NCBI RefSeq assembly: GCF_009828095.1
Contig: NZ_WTYP01000002.1
Coordinates: forward strand, 873,001 to 937,000
Reading direction: 5' to 3'
DNA: 64,000 nucleotides
Source of the DNA: Pontixanthobacter luteolus
Lineage (GTDB): Bacteria; Pseudomonadota; Alphaproteobacteria; Sphingomonadales; Sphingomonadaceae
A model generated the notes under the pieces. It ran no database searches, was not told where the DNA came from, and saw only the letters and a program-made list of their open reading frames with translations. Both the position numbers and the translations under genes were made by a program. Shown here one piece after another: positions 33,213 through 42,838 of this stretch (position 1 is the first letter of the stretch; every line of letters starts with the position of its first letter).

Positions 33213-33659
33213 ATGAAAATCGCACGAGGAACATTGTTGCTGGTCGTAGACGGATCGCAAATGATGGTGCTGCGCAATGATGGCGACACAGTGGAACCCG
33301 AACTCACGGTGATTGAGGAGCGCCGCGCGGAGAGCGAAAAGAATGCCGATATCATGGCCGATGCGCCCGGCCTGGGCTTTTCCAGCGCAGGCTTCGGACG
33401 CGATACAAAGAGCCGGGCCGACCCCCATCAAGAAGCCGAGGATCGTTTTGTCATAAAGGCTGCGGAGGCCTTTGCAGGCCATGCCGCGGATCAGAAAGGC
33501 GACCTCATCATAGCGGCTCCGCCCGCTGCGCTCGGCGTGCTCCGGCGGAAATACGATGCTGCAGTCAAAGACAGATTGGCAGGTGAGATTGCCAAGGATT
33601 TTGCCAACCACCCGGTCGATGAAATTGCCCGGCTGGTTATAGCGTACGAACCTAGCTGA
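33213..33659 (+). CDS. Host attachment family protein (COG5622)
   Basis: 148 residues, no signal peptide. The pattern TLLLVVDGSQMMVLRNDG at the start, RADPHQEAEDRFVIKAAEAF in the middle, and DLIIAAPPAALGVLRRKYD with KDFANHPVDEIARLV at the end match the family first linked to Agrobacterium attachment to plant cells. The biochemical role is not known. It resembles eRF1/baeRF-like domains. It is preceded by the island palindrome, so stress-linked expression is likely. Confidence 0.85.
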   Translation: MKIARGTLLLVVDGSQMMVLRNDGDTVEPELTVIEERRAESEKNADIMADAPGLGFSSAGFGRDTKSRADPHQEAEDRFVIKAAEAFAGHAADQKGDLIIAAPPAALGVLRRKYDAAVKDRLAGEIAKDFANHPVDEIARLVIAYEPS

Positions 33660-33710
33660 GATCAGCCGACTGACGGATCATGCTGCGTGAGCGAAGAAGC
33701 GCCCGCCCGC

Positions 33711-34475
33711 TTATTTGGCGGTCCATCCCCCGTCGACCGCCACGGCCTGACCGGTCATGAAACTGGCCCCGCTGCTGCATAGCCACACTACCGCATCGGC
33801 AATTTCGCCGGGCGTGCCGATGCGACCCATGGGTTCGGTTGCCACCATCTGTTCGCGGCCGCCTTCGGTGCTGGACATGAACCGCTGCAACATTGGTGTT
33901 TCGATAGCCCCCGGACATACCGCGTTGATACGCACGTTCCGCTCGGCATATTCGAGCGCGGCTGCCTTGGTCAGGCCGACCACGCCGTGCTTCGAGGCGA
34001 CGTATGCAGGGATGCCCGGTATCCCGACTAGCCCCGCGACGGACGCGCAGTTCACGATTGTGCCGCCTTCGTTTTCCTTCAGCATGAAATAGAGTTCTTC
34101 CCGCATACAGAACCACAGGCCGCGCAGGTTCACGTTCATGACCCTGTCCCAGTTTTCCGTGGTCGTCTGATCGGTTTCGGCGGTTTCGCCCTCTATGCCG
34201 GCATTGTTGAATGCGGCGTCGATCCGCCCGAAATGGGTGATCACCTTCTTGACCATTGCGGCAACCTGACTTTCATCGGCAACGTCGCAGATGACGAAAG
34301 TGCAATCGCCCCCATCCGCCTGCAGTTCGGCGCAGGCCGTTTTGCCTTGGTCTGCATCACGATCGACCAGCGCAACAGCGTATCCTGCCCGAACAAATGC
34401 CCGCGCAGTTGCGCGCCCGATGCCCGAACTGGCACCTGTGACCAGAGCCACGCGTTCTCGCTTGTTATCTGTCAT
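33711..34475 (-). CDS. SDR-family NAD(P)-dependent oxidoreductase
   Basis: 254 residues of a classical short-chain dehydrogenase: GASSGIG at about 14-20, NNAG in DAAFNNAGIEGE, and the catalytic Ser (NCASVAGL) and YVASK. The end GQAVAVDGGWTAK is typical of FabG- or glucose-dehydrogenase-like members. The substrate cannot be told. It follows the ACP gene in the same direction by 123 nt and has its own island palindrome (34552-34567), so it probably has its own promoter. Confidence 0.9.
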   Translation of the reverse strand: MTDNKRERVALVTGASSGIGRATARAFVRAGYAVALVDRDADQGKTACAELQADGGDCTFVICDVADESQVAAMVKKVITHFGRIDAAFNNAGIEGETAETDQTTTENWDRVMNVNLRGLWFCMREELYFMLKENEGGTIVNCASVAGLVGIPGIPAYVASKHGVVGLTKAAALEYAERNVRINAVCPGAIETPMLQRFMSSTEGGREQMVATEPMGRIGTPGEIADAVVWLCSSGASFMTGQAVAVDGGWTAK

Positions 34476-34551
34476 GATCTCCGCCTCGCCAGTTTGCGTT
34501 ACCGGGCTGCGACCACAGTTGCTGATAGAGCGAGCGAACGGGTGCGGGCAT

Positions 34552-34567
34552 TACGCAATTGTCCGGA
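34552..34567. promoter_or_regulatory. Island palindrome upstream of the SDR gene (TACGCA-N4-TCCGGA)
   Basis: 10/12 match to the consensus arms; 76 nt before the SDR ATG, which reads leftward. Confidence 0.55.
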
Positions 34568-34598
34568 AAGCCGGTTCGCCCGGCGCTCCCGGTTCCCA

Positions 34599-34859
34599 CT
34601 ATCCTTCGCCTGCCTCCCGCAGTTTCCGTTCCAGATATTCGGCTCCTCCGCCCAGCGTGACCAGATGTCCTGCATCGGCATCGGGAATATCGAATTGCAG
34701 GCGTTTGCTGACCGCCACGACAAGGTTGAAAATATCCATCGAATCGAGGTCCAGCGCCTCGCGCAGATCCTCCGCCTCGCCAATCGCCGAAAGGTCCGCC
34801 TCCGGTGCGATTGCGCTAATTTCTTCTGCGATGACTGCCCGCATAGCTTCGCGGTTCAT
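34599..34859 (-). CDS. Acyl carrier protein-like protein coupled to a 2-oxoacid dehydrogenase operon
   Basis: 86 residues from the ATG at 34859, with GGAGGGG close upstream and a 4-nt ATGA overlap with the E2 stop. The phosphopantetheine attachment Ser stands in LDLDSMDIFNLVV, the DSM form of the DSL motif. The rest is acidic and helical, with a diverged helix IV region. The gene ends the acsA-E1alpha-E1beta-E2 operon. A carrier protein here suggests that the acyl group made by the complex or by the ligase is handed to ACP, but no partner synthase is in the window. Confidence 0.85.
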   Translation of the reverse strand: MNREAMRAVIAEEISAIAPEADLSAIGEAEDLREALDLDSMDIFNLVVAVSKRLQFDIPDADAGHLVTLGGGAEYLERKLREAGEG

Positions 34860-36055
34860 AACCCCTCCGGATGGCTTAGCAGTTCCTCTATACGGCGCAG
34901 CAGCAGGGCGCCTCGATGCCCGTCGCTTGCCCGGTGATCGGCGGCCAGCGTGGCGCACATCACCGGGCGAACCTGTACTGCCCCGCCGGTCGCCCATGCA
35001 CGCTGGACCACACTGCCGAACCCGATAATCGCGACTTGTGGCGGATAGATTATCGGCAGCAGCGCCTCGACCCCGCGTTCCCCGAGGCTGGAGACTGTCA
35101 CAGTCGGATCGCTGATCTCCGACGAACGAAAGCCGCCGGCCCGCGTGCGGCTAACGAGATCGTTCATCGCAAGCATCAGTTCGGGCAGTGATAGCCTGTC
35201 GGTATTGTGGATCGCCGGTGCTGCCAGACCGCCGCCGCGCAAGGCAATGGCAATGCCGACATGAATGCTGCGGCTCGCACTGAAACCATTCTGCCCGTAA
35301 AATCCGTTGAATTCGGGAAACTCGCTGACAGCCAATGCCACCGCCTTCAGGGTGAGCGCGCTGAACACAAGTCGTTCGGCTGGCGGTTTGCCGCCGTTAA
35401 ATGCATCCAGCCATTCCCGCGCCGCTGACACATCGAAGCTGTGACAGAGATAATAATGCGGAATTTCACGTTTCGAACGCGACATTGCTGCTGCAATTGC
35501 CCGGCGCATCGGGGCCAGATTGCGGGGCCGAGTGCGGTTTGCACCGCCTGCAGCCAACCCTGCCGCTTTCTGGACATCTGCCAGAATAATTGCACCGTCC
35601 GGCCCGGTTCCCTGGAGTGCATTCAGATCCAGCTCCTTGTCATACGCGAGCTTTCGTGCGGCTGGCGAAATCCGCTCTCCTGCCCCGAAAATCGGTGCGA
35701 TGGATGAAACTGGTTCCGCTTCTGGTCGGGCGGAGACAGGCGGGGCTGGCGGGGCAGTTTCAACCGGGGCATCAGCCGGGACATGCGGCTCGGGTGGCGG
35801 GCTGGCTTGCGCTTGCGTTCCGGAACCGGCGATTTCCGCCAGAGGAGTTCCAACGGGGACCTTGGTGCCCGGCTCGACCAATAGCCGGTCCAACCGGCCA
35901 TCCTCGAAAACTTCGACTTCGATCGCGCCCTTGTCTGTTTCGACAACCGCGATGATATCGCCGTGCGACAGCTCTTCGCCGGGCTGCTTCAGCCACTCGA
36001 CAAGAATGCCGGCTTCCATGTCGGCACCGAGCGATGGCATGGTGAAAGTGCCCAT
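34856..36055 (-). CDS. Dihydrolipoamide acyltransferase (E2) of a 2-oxoacid dehydrogenase complex
   Basis: 399 residues. Lipoyl domain with the lipoylated Lys in ETDKGAIEVEVFEDG (about residue 42), an Ala/Pro-rich linker, a peripheral-subunit-binding domain (ISPAARKLAYDKELDLNALQG), and the catalytic domain ending with the active-site motif DHRASDGHRGALL. It transfers the acyl group from E1 to CoA. Pyruvate is the likely substrate given the AcsA neighbour, though acetoin-type complexes have the same build. It lies 2 nt after E1beta and overlaps the ACP gene. Confidence 0.9.
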   Translation of the reverse strand: MGTFTMPSLGADMEAGILVEWLKQPGEELSHGDIIAVVETDKGAIEVEVFEDGRLDRLLVEPGTKVPVGTPLAEIAGSGTQAQASPPPEPHVPADAPVETAPPAPPVSARPEAEPVSSIAPIFGAGERISPAARKLAYDKELDLNALQGTGPDGAIILADVQKAAGLAAGGANRTRPRNLAPMRRAIAAAMSRSKREIPHYYLCHSFDVSAAREWLDAFNGGKPPAERLVFSALTLKAVALAVSEFPEFNGFYGQNGFSASRSIHVGIAIALRGGGLAAPAIHNTDRLSLPELMLAMNDLVSRTRAGGFRSSEISDPTVTVSSLGERGVEALLPIIYPPQVAIIGFGSVVQRAWATGGAVQVRPVMCATLAADHRASDGHRGALLLRRIEELLSHPEGL

Positions 36056-36057
36056 TG

Positions 36058-37041
36058 TCAGCGGCCAAGCAGCTTGCGAACGGCCTGGACAATCTTGTCG
36101 GTGTTCGGGAGCGCAGCGTCTTCGAGATGCTTTGCATAGGGTATGGGAACCTCTTCGGAGCAGACGCGGGCAAGCGGGGCATCAAGGTTCCAGAACCCGC
36201 TTTCGGAAATCCTTGCCATGACCTCGGCAGAGATGCTGCCCGATCGCCAGCCTTCATCCACCACCACGCAGCGGCGGGTGCGGGCGACACTGCCGAGAAT
36301 CGCCTCTTCATCGAGAGGCCGCAAGACACGCAGGTCGAGGACCTCGGCAGAAATGCCGACCTGTTCAAGCAGCTCAGCCGCCGCCAATGTCTTGCCCAGC
36401 GAACCGCCATAGGTAATCAGGCTTATATCGGTCCCTTCACGGCGCACGGCAGCGTGGTCGATATCGGCCTTGGCCAGCCCATCCACCCGCGCTGTGTCGT
36501 TATAGAGAAGCGCGTTTTCGAAAATCAGGACCGGATCAGGGTCGGCCAATGCCGGGGCAAGCATCCCGCCCGCATCTTCGACGGTTGCAGGGGCAAGCAC
36601 CCGGATGCCCGGGATGTGCGCGTACCAGCCTTCAAGGCTGTGCGAATGCTGCGCGCCAAGCTGGCGCCCCCCGCCAGTCGCCATGCGGATCACCAGCGGC
36701 ACGCTCACCTGCCCGCCGGACATATGGCGCAAGGTGGCCGCATTGTTCATGATCTGGTCGAGCGCGAGAAGCGAGAAATTGCAGGTCATGATTTCCACGA
36801 TCGGCCGCATACCGCCCATCGCGGCGCCAATTCCCGCGCCGGTAAACGCGCTTTCCGACAGGGGTGTGTCACGAATCCGGTCCGGCCCGAATTCGTCCAG
36901 CAGGCCCTTTGAAACGGCGTAGCAGCCGCCGTAATGGCCCACGTCCTCCCCCATCAGGAAGACGCGCGGATCATCTTGCATCGCATTGCGGATCGCGCTG
37001 CGCACAGCTTCGCGGTAACTGAGTTCGGCGGGCTCGCTCAT
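36058..37041 (-). CDS. 2-oxoacid dehydrogenase E1 component, beta subunit
   Basis: 327 residues from the ATG at 37041, which overlaps the stop of E1alpha (ATGA); the frame is open further but lies inside E1alpha. Typical segments are [68 protein letters not shown] and FENALLYN. Together with the alpha subunit it forms the thiamine-diphosphate heterotetramer that decarboxylates the 2-oxoacid. Pyruvate- or acetoin-type substrate cannot be told apart by eye. Confidence 0.92.
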   Translation of the reverse strand: MSEPAELSYREAVRSAIRNAMQDDPRVFLMGEDVGHYGGCYAVSKGLLDEFGPDRIRDTPLSESAFTGAGIGAAMGGMRPIVEIMTCNFSLLALDQIMNNAATLRHMSGGQVSVPLVIRMATGGGRQLGAQHSHSLEGWYAHIPGIRVLAPATVEDAGGMLAPALADPDPVLIFENALLYNDTARVDGLAKADIDHAAVRREGTDISLITYGGSLGKTLAAAELLEQVGISAEVLDLRVLRPLDEEAILGSVARTRRCVVVDEGWRSGSISAEVMARISESGFWNLDAPLARVCSEEVPIPYAKHLEDAALPNTDKIVQAVRKLLGR

Positions 37042-38030
37042 TGCCGCCGCTCCGCACCGACATCGCGGGTCAGATCCTCCACCGGCTCCCATGTCCCGGC
37101 TTCCGCAAATGACACCGCATCGGCGATCTCGCGTGCGACCAGCTCTTCCAGCTCTGCCAGATCTTCCTCGCGCAATTCGCCGGTTTCCAGGGTCCATTCG
37201 CGGAACCTCGCAATCGGCCCGCGATCTTTCCATTGTTCCACTTCGTCCTTGTCACGGTAGAGCTGGGGATCGAACATGGAGTGGGCGCGAAACCGGTAGG
37301 TGCGGCATTCCAGAAAATACGGCCTTCCCGTTTCGCGAATTGCCGCCGCCGCGCGGCGCGCAGCAACTTCGACATCGACGACATTCATCCCGTCCACCGC
37401 TTCTGATGCGATATTGTAGCTGGCAGCTTTCGCGCTGATATCGGTCTGCGATTCCGACAGGTTCAGCGCAGTTCCCATCGCATAGAGGTTGTTCTCGCAG
37501 ATAAAGAGCACCGGCAGTTGCCACAGGGCAGCAAGGTTCATCGTCTCGTGAAATTCGCCTTCCGCGGCTGCACCTTCCCCGAAATAGCAGGCGGTTACGT
37601 GCGGGCGGCCCTGCATTTTATCGGCGAGCGCGAGGCCCGCGGCGACCGGCAGGCCGCCCCCGACGATGGCGTTGCCGCCAAAAAATCTCGCCGCCGCATC
37701 GAACAGATGCATCGATCCGCCGCGCCCCCGGCTGCACCCTTCCTGCTTGCCATACATTTCCGCCAGAATTGCACCCGCCGGCACCCCGCGGATCAGCGCG
37801 TGGCCGTGTTCGCGGTAAGTCGCGACCACTGCATCTTCCGGGCCAAGCGCCTGCATTGTGCCCACCGCGACCGCTTCCTCCCCGATATACAAGTGCAGGA
37901 AACCGCGGATTTTCTCCTGCGTGTACAGCTCCGCGCATTTTTCCTCGAACCGCCTGATCCGCAGCAACTGGTGCATCAACTGGCGGCAATGTGCGCGGTT
38001 AAGCTGCACCTTTTGCGAAGGGGCGTTCAT
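37038..38030 (-). CDS. 2-oxoacid dehydrogenase E1 component, alpha subunit
   Basis: 330 residues. The thiamine diphosphate motif is clear: [15 protein letters not shown] followed by [28 protein letters not shown] and RGRGGSMH are E1alpha hallmarks, and the C-terminal loop has [10 protein letters not shown]. It starts inside the stop codon of acsA and ends inside the start of E1beta, so four genes in a row are translationally coupled. No E3 (dihydrolipoamide dehydrogenase) gene is present; a shared E3 from elsewhere would be needed. Confidence 0.93.
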   Translation of the reverse strand: MNAPSQKVQLNRAHCRQLMHQLLRIRRFEEKCAELYTQEKIRGFLHLYIGEEAVAVGTMQALGPEDAVVATYREHGHALIRGVPAGAILAEMYGKQEGCSRGRGGSMHLFDAAARFFGGNAIVGGGLPVAAGLALADKMQGRPHVTACYFGEGAAAEGEFHETMNLAALWQLPVLFICENNLYAMGTALNLSESQTDISAKAASYNIASEAVDGMNVVDVEVAARRAAAAIRETGRPYFLECRTYRFRAHSMFDPQLYRDKDEVEQWKDRGPIARFREWTLETGELREEDLAELEELVAREIADAVSFAEAGTWEPVEDLTRDVGAERRQ

Positions 38031-39778
38031 GCCGGTTTCTCGAGCGTCGAGATGTCGCCTTCGGGCAGGCCAAGTTCGCGTGCCTTGAGCAACCGGCGCA
38101 TGATTTTGCCCGAACGGGTGCGGGGCAGATCATCGACAATTTCCATCAGGCGCGGCGCAATGGCAGCCCCCAGCCTGCTGCGCACATGGCCGAGCAGTTC
38201 CTTGTTGAGCTGGGGGGAGGATTGAAACCCCTGGTGCAGGGTGACGTAACCTTTGACGATCTCGCCAGCCCGTTCGTCCGGGATGCCGATCACGGCGGCT
38301 TCAGCCACCGCAGGATGTTCGATCAGGGCGCTTTCAACCTCGAACGGTCCGATCAGGTGTCCCGCCGATTTGATGACATCATCGGCACGGCCAACGAACC
38401 AGAAATAACCGTCCTCATCGCGCATCGCCAGATCGCCCGACAGATACCATCCGCCCTTAAAGCATGCGGCATAGCGTTTTTCTTCATCCAGATAGCCGCG
38501 GAACATCGATGGCCAGCCGGGCCGGAGCGCCAGATGCCCCGGTGCATTCGCCGTGTCGAGCACGCGCACGCTGTCGCCATTCTCCTCGACAATTGCCGCT
38601 TCGACAGCGGGCAGAGGTTTGCCCATCGATCCCGGCTTCACATCCATCGAAGCGTAATTGGCGATCATGATCCCGCCGGTTTCGGTCTGCCACCAATTGT
38701 CGTGGAACGGGCGCCCGAAAAGCTTCTGGCTCCAGACTACTGCTTCGGGATTGAGCGGCTCCCCCACACTGGCGAGAAAGCGCAATCGCGACAGGTCATG
38801 CGCCTTGGCAATTTCGGCGCCGGACTTCATCAGCAGCCTGATTGCGGTGGGGGCAGTGTACCAGACCGTGACCCGTTCCCGTTCGAGCGTTTCGTACCAT
38901 CTCCTGGCATCGAATTCCGCTTCGTCGACCAACATCGTCACGCCGTTCGTCAAGGGCGCTATGATCCCGTAAGATGTGCCTGTGACCCAGCCGGGATCGG
39001 CTGTGCACCAATAGATGTCGCCCGGCCTGAGATCGAGTGCAATACGGCCCGTGGCATTGTGGGCGACGACTGCCTCGTGCACGTGGATAGCACCCTTCGG
39101 CTTTCCGGTGGTGCCACTGGTGAAATGAAGCAGGGCCATGTCCTCGGCACGTGTCTCTACCAGTTCGAATTGCGCCGGAGTGCGCGCCAGTGCGGCTGCA
39201 AGAGCGATTGTATCGGCACCGCTTTCATCTGGGCTTTCGGTGATCAGAACATGCTTCAGGTCAGGCATCTGGGCCCGCCATGGTGCGACCTTTTTTGCAT
39301 AGTCGCGCGCGCGCGCAACAAGCACATCGGCCTTGCCAATAGTCATGCGTGATCGGACCGGTTCCGGGCCAAACGCGGAAAACAGCGGACAAAACACACC
39401 GCCCGCCTTGAGCGTGCCGAGCGCCGCAAAATAGAGTTCCGGAACGCGCCCCAGAAGCGAAAAAACGCGCACACCCGGCCCATGCCCAAGGTCCGAGAGG
39501 AACCGCGCGAAACGGTCTGTTTCCCTTTTCAGGTCTGCGTAGCTGTAGCTTCGCGTCTCGCCCGACTTGCCCAGCCAGCGGATCGCCTCGTGATCGCCGC
39601 GTCCGTGTGCAACATGGCGGTCGACCGCCTCGAAAGCGATGTTCAGACCGCCGCTCGGCAGATAGTCCAGCCAGTCGCGGAAATCGTCCCAATTCAGATC
39701 TGCGCAGGCCCGGTCATAATCGGCCATATTCGCAGATTTACGCTCCGGTGCGGATTTCTCGATCTTTGCAAATGCCAA
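38027..39778 (-). CDS. acsA: Acetate-CoA ligase (AMP-forming), AcsA type
   Basis: 583 residues if started at the TTG at 39778, which has AGGAG with a 6-nt spacer; an ATG 17 codons later is the alternative. ANL-family motifs are [15 protein letters not shown] (P-loop), [27 protein letters not shown] and the catalytic Lys in [12 protein letters not shown]. The shorter form resembles Bacillus AcsA rather than the 650-residue Acs. It activates acetate to acetyl-CoA. It is the first gene of the operon with E1alpha, E1beta, E2 and ACP, preceded at 69 nt by an island palindrome. Confidence 0.88.
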   Translation of the reverse strand: MAFAKIEKSAPERKSANMADYDRACADLNWDDFRDWLDYLPSGGLNIAFEAVDRHVAHGRGDHEAIRWLGKSGETRSYSYADLKRETDRFARFLSDLGHGPGVRVFSLLGRVPELYFAALGTLKAGGVFCPLFSAFGPEPVRSRMTIGKADVLVARARDYAKKVAPWRAQMPDLKHVLITESPDESGADTIALAAALARTPAQFELVETRAEDMALLHFTSGTTGKPKGAIHVHEAVVAHNATGRIALDLRPGDIYWCTADPGWVTGTSYGIIAPLTNGVTMLVDEAEFDARRWYETLERERVTVWYTAPTAIRLLMKSGAEIAKAHDLSRLRFLASVGEPLNPEAVVWSQKLFGRPFHDNWWQTETGGIMIANYASMDVKPGSMGKPLPAVEAAIVEENGDSVRVLDTANAPGHLALRPGWPSMFRGYLDEEKRYAACFKGGWYLSGDLAMRDEDGYFWFVGRADDVIKSAGHLIGPFEVESALIEHPAVAEAAVIGIPDERAGEIVKGYVTLHQGFQSSPQLNKELLGHVRSRLGAAIAPRLMEIVDDLPRTRSGKIMRRLLKARELGLPEGDISTLEKPA

Positions 39779-39847
39779 GCGGCGCTCCTGAAAGCGGAAC
39801 AGACGGAAACTTGCCCGGACAGTGCGCGCCCTGCCAAATCCAGTAAT

Positions 39848-39863
39848 TAGGGAATGTTCCGGG
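39848..39863. promoter_or_regulatory. Island palindrome upstream of acsA (TAGGGA-N4-TCCGGG)
   Basis: 9/12 match to the consensus arms; 69 nt before the acsA TTG start, which reads leftward. Lies 46 bp from the next copy. Confidence 0.5.
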
Positions 39864-39893
39864 GGCGGACGGGCGGCCTTGGCCGACAGCGCA

Positions 39894-39909
39894 TGCGGAC
39901 ATATCCGTA
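39894..39909. promoter_or_regulatory. Island palindrome upstream of the DUF2267 gene (TGCGGA-N4-TCCGTA)
   Basis: 11/12 match to the consensus arms; 63 nt before the ATG at 39973. Confidence 0.65.
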
Positions 39910-39972
39910 AAGCCGCCTTCGCTGTGCCGCACTATTCTTTAGCGAAACCAGAAGCTGACGAAGGGATATGAC

Positions 39973-40416
39973 ATGAGCACCACCGGACTGGAGGTTTTCG
40001 ACAAGACGCTGCAGGCGACGCATATCTGGCTGGACGAGATCATGGATGATCTTGGCCCTGATCGCGCGCTGGCATGGAAGGTGTTGTCAGCCGTGCTGCA
40101 CACGCTTCGCGACCGTCTGCCGGTCGAACTCGCGGCGCACATGGGCGCGCAATTGCCGCTGCTGGTGCGGGGCACATATTACGACGGTTTCGACCCTGCA
40201 AAGATGCCTGCCGAATGGCAGAGCGGCGAACAGTTTCTGGATCAGGTCGCCGAGCAACTGGCTGCCTCCAGGAAGGTTGGCGCGCGTGATGCAGTCGATG
40301 CGGTATTCGGCGTACTGGATCGCCACCTGTCAACCGGGCAGGTCGACAAGGTATACAGGTCATTGCCGCGGGGCATCCGCAGCTTGTGGCTGGAGCCGGA
40401 AGCGCAAGACAACTAG
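39973..40416 (+). CDS. DUF2267 domain protein
   Basis: 147 residues covering the whole DUF2267 fold: FDKTLQATHIWLDEIMDDLG, ALAWKVLSAVLHTLRDRLP, VRGTYYDGFDPAKMP, and a second helical half with AVFGVLDRHLSTGQVDKVYRSLP. No signal peptide. The family has no established biochemical function. It is often seen among stress and low-oxygen genes together with Hsp20 and UspA. Its stop overlaps the convergent ABC ATPase gene by 4 nt. An island palindrome precedes it. Confidence 0.9.
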   Translation: MSTTGLEVFDKTLQATHIWLDEIMDDLGPDRALAWKVLSAVLHTLRDRLPVELAAHMGAQLPLLVRGTYYDGFDPAKMPAEWQSGEQFLDQVAEQLAASRKVGARDAVDAVFGVLDRHLSTGQVDKVYRSLPRGIRSLWLEPEAQDN

Positions 40417-41237
40417 TCTTCGATCCCGAGATATTCAGCGATAACCGACTGGTCGTGGAGCATCTCCTGCGGGCTGCCAGCGAAAATGATCCGCCCTTCG
40501 TCCATCACATAGGCGCGATCGATCAGGCCGATCATTTCGGGCACATTCTGATCGGTCAGAAGCACCCCGATATTGCGCGCTTTCATCGCCAGAATCAGTT
40601 CCTTGATACTGGCGATGGTTAGCGGGTCGATCCCCGCAAATGGTTCATCCAGCAACACGATCATCGGATCGAGCGCCAGCGCCCTTGCAACTTCGCATCG
40701 CCTGCGCTCACCACCCGAAAGAGAGGTTGCCGCCGCGTCGCGCAGATGCGCAATGCCAAGGCTTTCCAGCATATCGTCGAGGCGTGCGCTACGAATGACC
40801 GGGTCCGGTTCAACTGTCTCCAGCATAACCATGATGTTCTGCGCCACTGTCAGCCCGCGAAAGATTGATGGCTGTTCCGGCAGGTAGCCAAGCCCGAGGA
40901 TTGCACGCCGATAGAACGGCAGGCGGGAGATGTCGCCGCCATCCAGCATGACGCGGCCGGTGTCGGGCCTTAGCAGGCCGAGGATGCAATAAAAGCTGAC
41001 AGTTTTTCCGGCACCGTCGGGCCCGAACAATCCAACGATTTCACCGGGTCTTACGGTCAGCGTGACACCGCTTAAAACGGGGCGGCGAGCGAGCGATTTG
41101 TGGAGGTCGATCACTTCCAGGCAGCGGCCCGTCTTCGCGCATTCGCCGAATTCTGGCTGGAAGGCGGCGCTGTCGCCGCGCTCGCCAGCTGGTTCAATGC
41201 TTGGTTGTCCGGTGTCAGTTCGAGGCTTGCGCTTCAC
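40413..41237 (-). CDS. LptB-like ABC transporter ATP-binding protein
   Basis: 274 residues: about 40 extra N-terminal residues, then an ABC ATPase with Walker A GPDGAGKT, Q-loop LPEQPSIFRGLT, signature LSGGERRRCEVARAL, Walker B IVLLDEPFAGIDP and switch His replaced by Gln in LLTDQNVPE. LptB and related LivF-type proteins share this build, including the Q-for-H pattern LLTDHNV/DQNV. There is no permease nearby, and the neighbour is a nuclease-like gene overlapping by ATGA, so this is probably a secondary LptB paralogue. The Asp in Walker A where LptB has Asn is a small oddity. Confidence 0.85.
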   Translation of the reverse strand: MKRKPRTDTGQPSIEPAGERGDSAAFQPEFGECAKTGRCLEVIDLHKSLARRPVLSGVTLTVRPGEIVGLFGPDGAGKTVSFYCILGLLRPDTGRVMLDGGDISRLPFYRRAILGLGYLPEQPSIFRGLTVAQNIMVMLETVEPDPVIRSARLDDMLESLGIAHLRDAAATSLSGGERRRCEVARALALDPMIVLLDEPFAGIDPLTIASIKELILAMKARNIGVLLTDQNVPEMIGLIDRAYVMDEGRIIFAGSPQEMLHDQSVIAEYLGIED

Positions 41238-42838
41238 CGCTTACGTTCTTGCCTCCGGGATTCTTTGAATTCGGCATAGGAATCGAGCAATTCCTGCATT
41301 TCATCAATCGCCTTCTGACGCTGCGCTTCGTTTTCTATTCTGGCCAGTTTTTCCCGCAGGCTGGTGGTGAAACGTGCATAGCTGTTCTGCCAGTCCTGCC
41401 CGATCGCCTGCTGCGCTGCCAGCGAACCGGTGGCAGTTCGTTTTGCCGGCGCTCCCGCTCTGAGATCATAAGCTTCGCCGATCTCGGGGATGCGGACCGA
41501 TGTTTGGGGGGACTGCTGTTGTAGCTTGCGCCGCATACCCTCTAGCGCGCGGTCCTCCCCGTGGGTCAGAAAGATGCTTCCTGTGACTGGTTGGCGTTCT
41601 TTGATCCAGTCGAGCAATTCGGTTTGATCGGCATGGGCTGAATAGCTGTCGATACGCCGTATTTGCGCACGCACCCTGACATCGTCGCCTGAAATCCTGA
41701 CTGTCTTCGCACCCTCCAGAATTACCCTGCCCAGGCTCCCCTGCGCCTGAAACCCGACGAACAGGATGGTGGAATCCTTGCGGTGAAGGTTGTGTTTCAG
41801 GTGATGGCGAATACGCCCCCCTTCGCACATGCCCGACGCGGCAAGTATGACAGCTCCGGACACTGAATTGAGGCGGATCGACTGCGCAACATCGCTGACT
41901 GCATGAAATGTTGGGAAATCGAAAATGTTCGTGCCGCCGGTATCTTCCAGATTTTCCGCATAACGGGCAAAAACGCCGGTGACCTTGTTGGCAAGAGGGG
42001 AATCGACGAAGATCGGAACCCCGCGGATCGCGCCTGACCGGGATAGCATGATCAGGTCCAGCAGCAGTTCCTGTGTCCGCTCCAGGGCGAAACTCGGAAT
42101 GATCAGGTTGCCGCCGCGTATGATCGCGCTGCGAACTTCTGCTTCCAGCGTCTTGCGCCGTTCTTCCATAGTGACCTGGACCCGCTGGCGGTCGCCATAT
42201 GTTGTTTCGCAGATGATATGGTCGAACCCGGCTGGACCGGCCGGTTCAGGATGGAATGCCTTGTTTTCCGGCCCAAGGTCGCCGGAGCACATGATTTTCG
42301 TGCCATTGACGTTCAATTCGACTGATGCGGAGCCCAGTATATGGCCCGCGTTCCACAGCCGCGCATGGAAGCCATCGGCAGGCTCGAACCATTCTTCCCG
42401 GTTGGTGGCGCGGCAGTGATGCCAAGCTTCTATGGCATCCGCTTCGGTATATATTGGTTCGAAAGGCGGATCGCCCGCACGGTCCCGCCGCCGGTTTCGC
42501 CGTTCCGTGTCCGCTTCGTGAATGCGCCCGGAATCTGCGAGCATGTGTTCCAGCAGATCGGCGGTAGACGCAGTGCACCAGATGTCTCCTTTGAAACCGC
42601 TGGCAACCAGTTTGGGGAGCAGCCCGCTGTGGTCGATATGCGCATGGGTTAGAACGACGGCATCGATAGTGCGGGGGTCGAACGCGAATGGCCCGGTGTT
42701 GAGCATTTCTAGCGAACGCGAGCCCTGAAACAGGCCGCAGTCGACCAGAATCCGGGCCTTTCCATTATCGAACAGCATGCAGGAGCCAGTCACGGTATGT
42801 GCGGCCCCGTGAAATTCCAGCGACACCCGATCATTCAT
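41234..42838 (-). CDS. Metallo-beta-lactamase/beta-CASP RNase-like protein
   Basis: 534 residues. The zinc motif HxHxDH is at residues 65-70 (THAHIDHSG); further ligands are the His in WNAGHILGSAS and the Asp in CSGDLGPENKAF. The beta-CASP insert has ETTYGDR and SFALERTQELL, and the C-terminal RMMBL part carries SYSAHADQTELLDW and FLTHGE. Bacterial members with this build act on RNA (CPSF-like). It is found in oxygen- and stress-regulated clusters of other alphaproteobacteria as far as I recall. The start is clear, and the end overlaps the LptB-like gene. Confidence 0.9.
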   Translation of the reverse strand: MNDRVSLEFHGAAHTVTGSCMLFDNGKARILVDCGLFQGSRSLEMLNTGPFAFDPRTIDAVVLTHAHIDHSGLLPKLVASGFKGDIWCTASTADLLEHMLADSGRIHEADTERRNRRRDRAGDPPFEPIYTEADAIEAWHHCRATNREEWFEPADGFHARLWNAGHILGSASVELNVNGTKIMCSGDLGPENKAFHPEPAGPAGFDHIICETTYGDRQRVQVTMEERRKTLEAEVRSAIIRGGNLIIPSFALERTQELLLDLIMLSRSGAIRGVPIFVDSPLANKVTGVFARYAENLEDTGGTNIFDFPTFHAVSDVAQSIRLNSVSGAVILAASGMCEGGRIRHHLKHNLHRKDSTILFVGFQAQGSLGRVILEGAKTVRISGDDVRVRAQIRRIDSYSAHADQTELLDWIKERQPVTGSIFLTHGEDRALEGMRRKLQQQSPQTSVRIPEIGEAYDLRAGAPAKRTATGSLAAQQAIGQDWQNSYARFTTSLREKLARIENEAQRQKAIDEMQELLDSYAEFKESRRQERKR

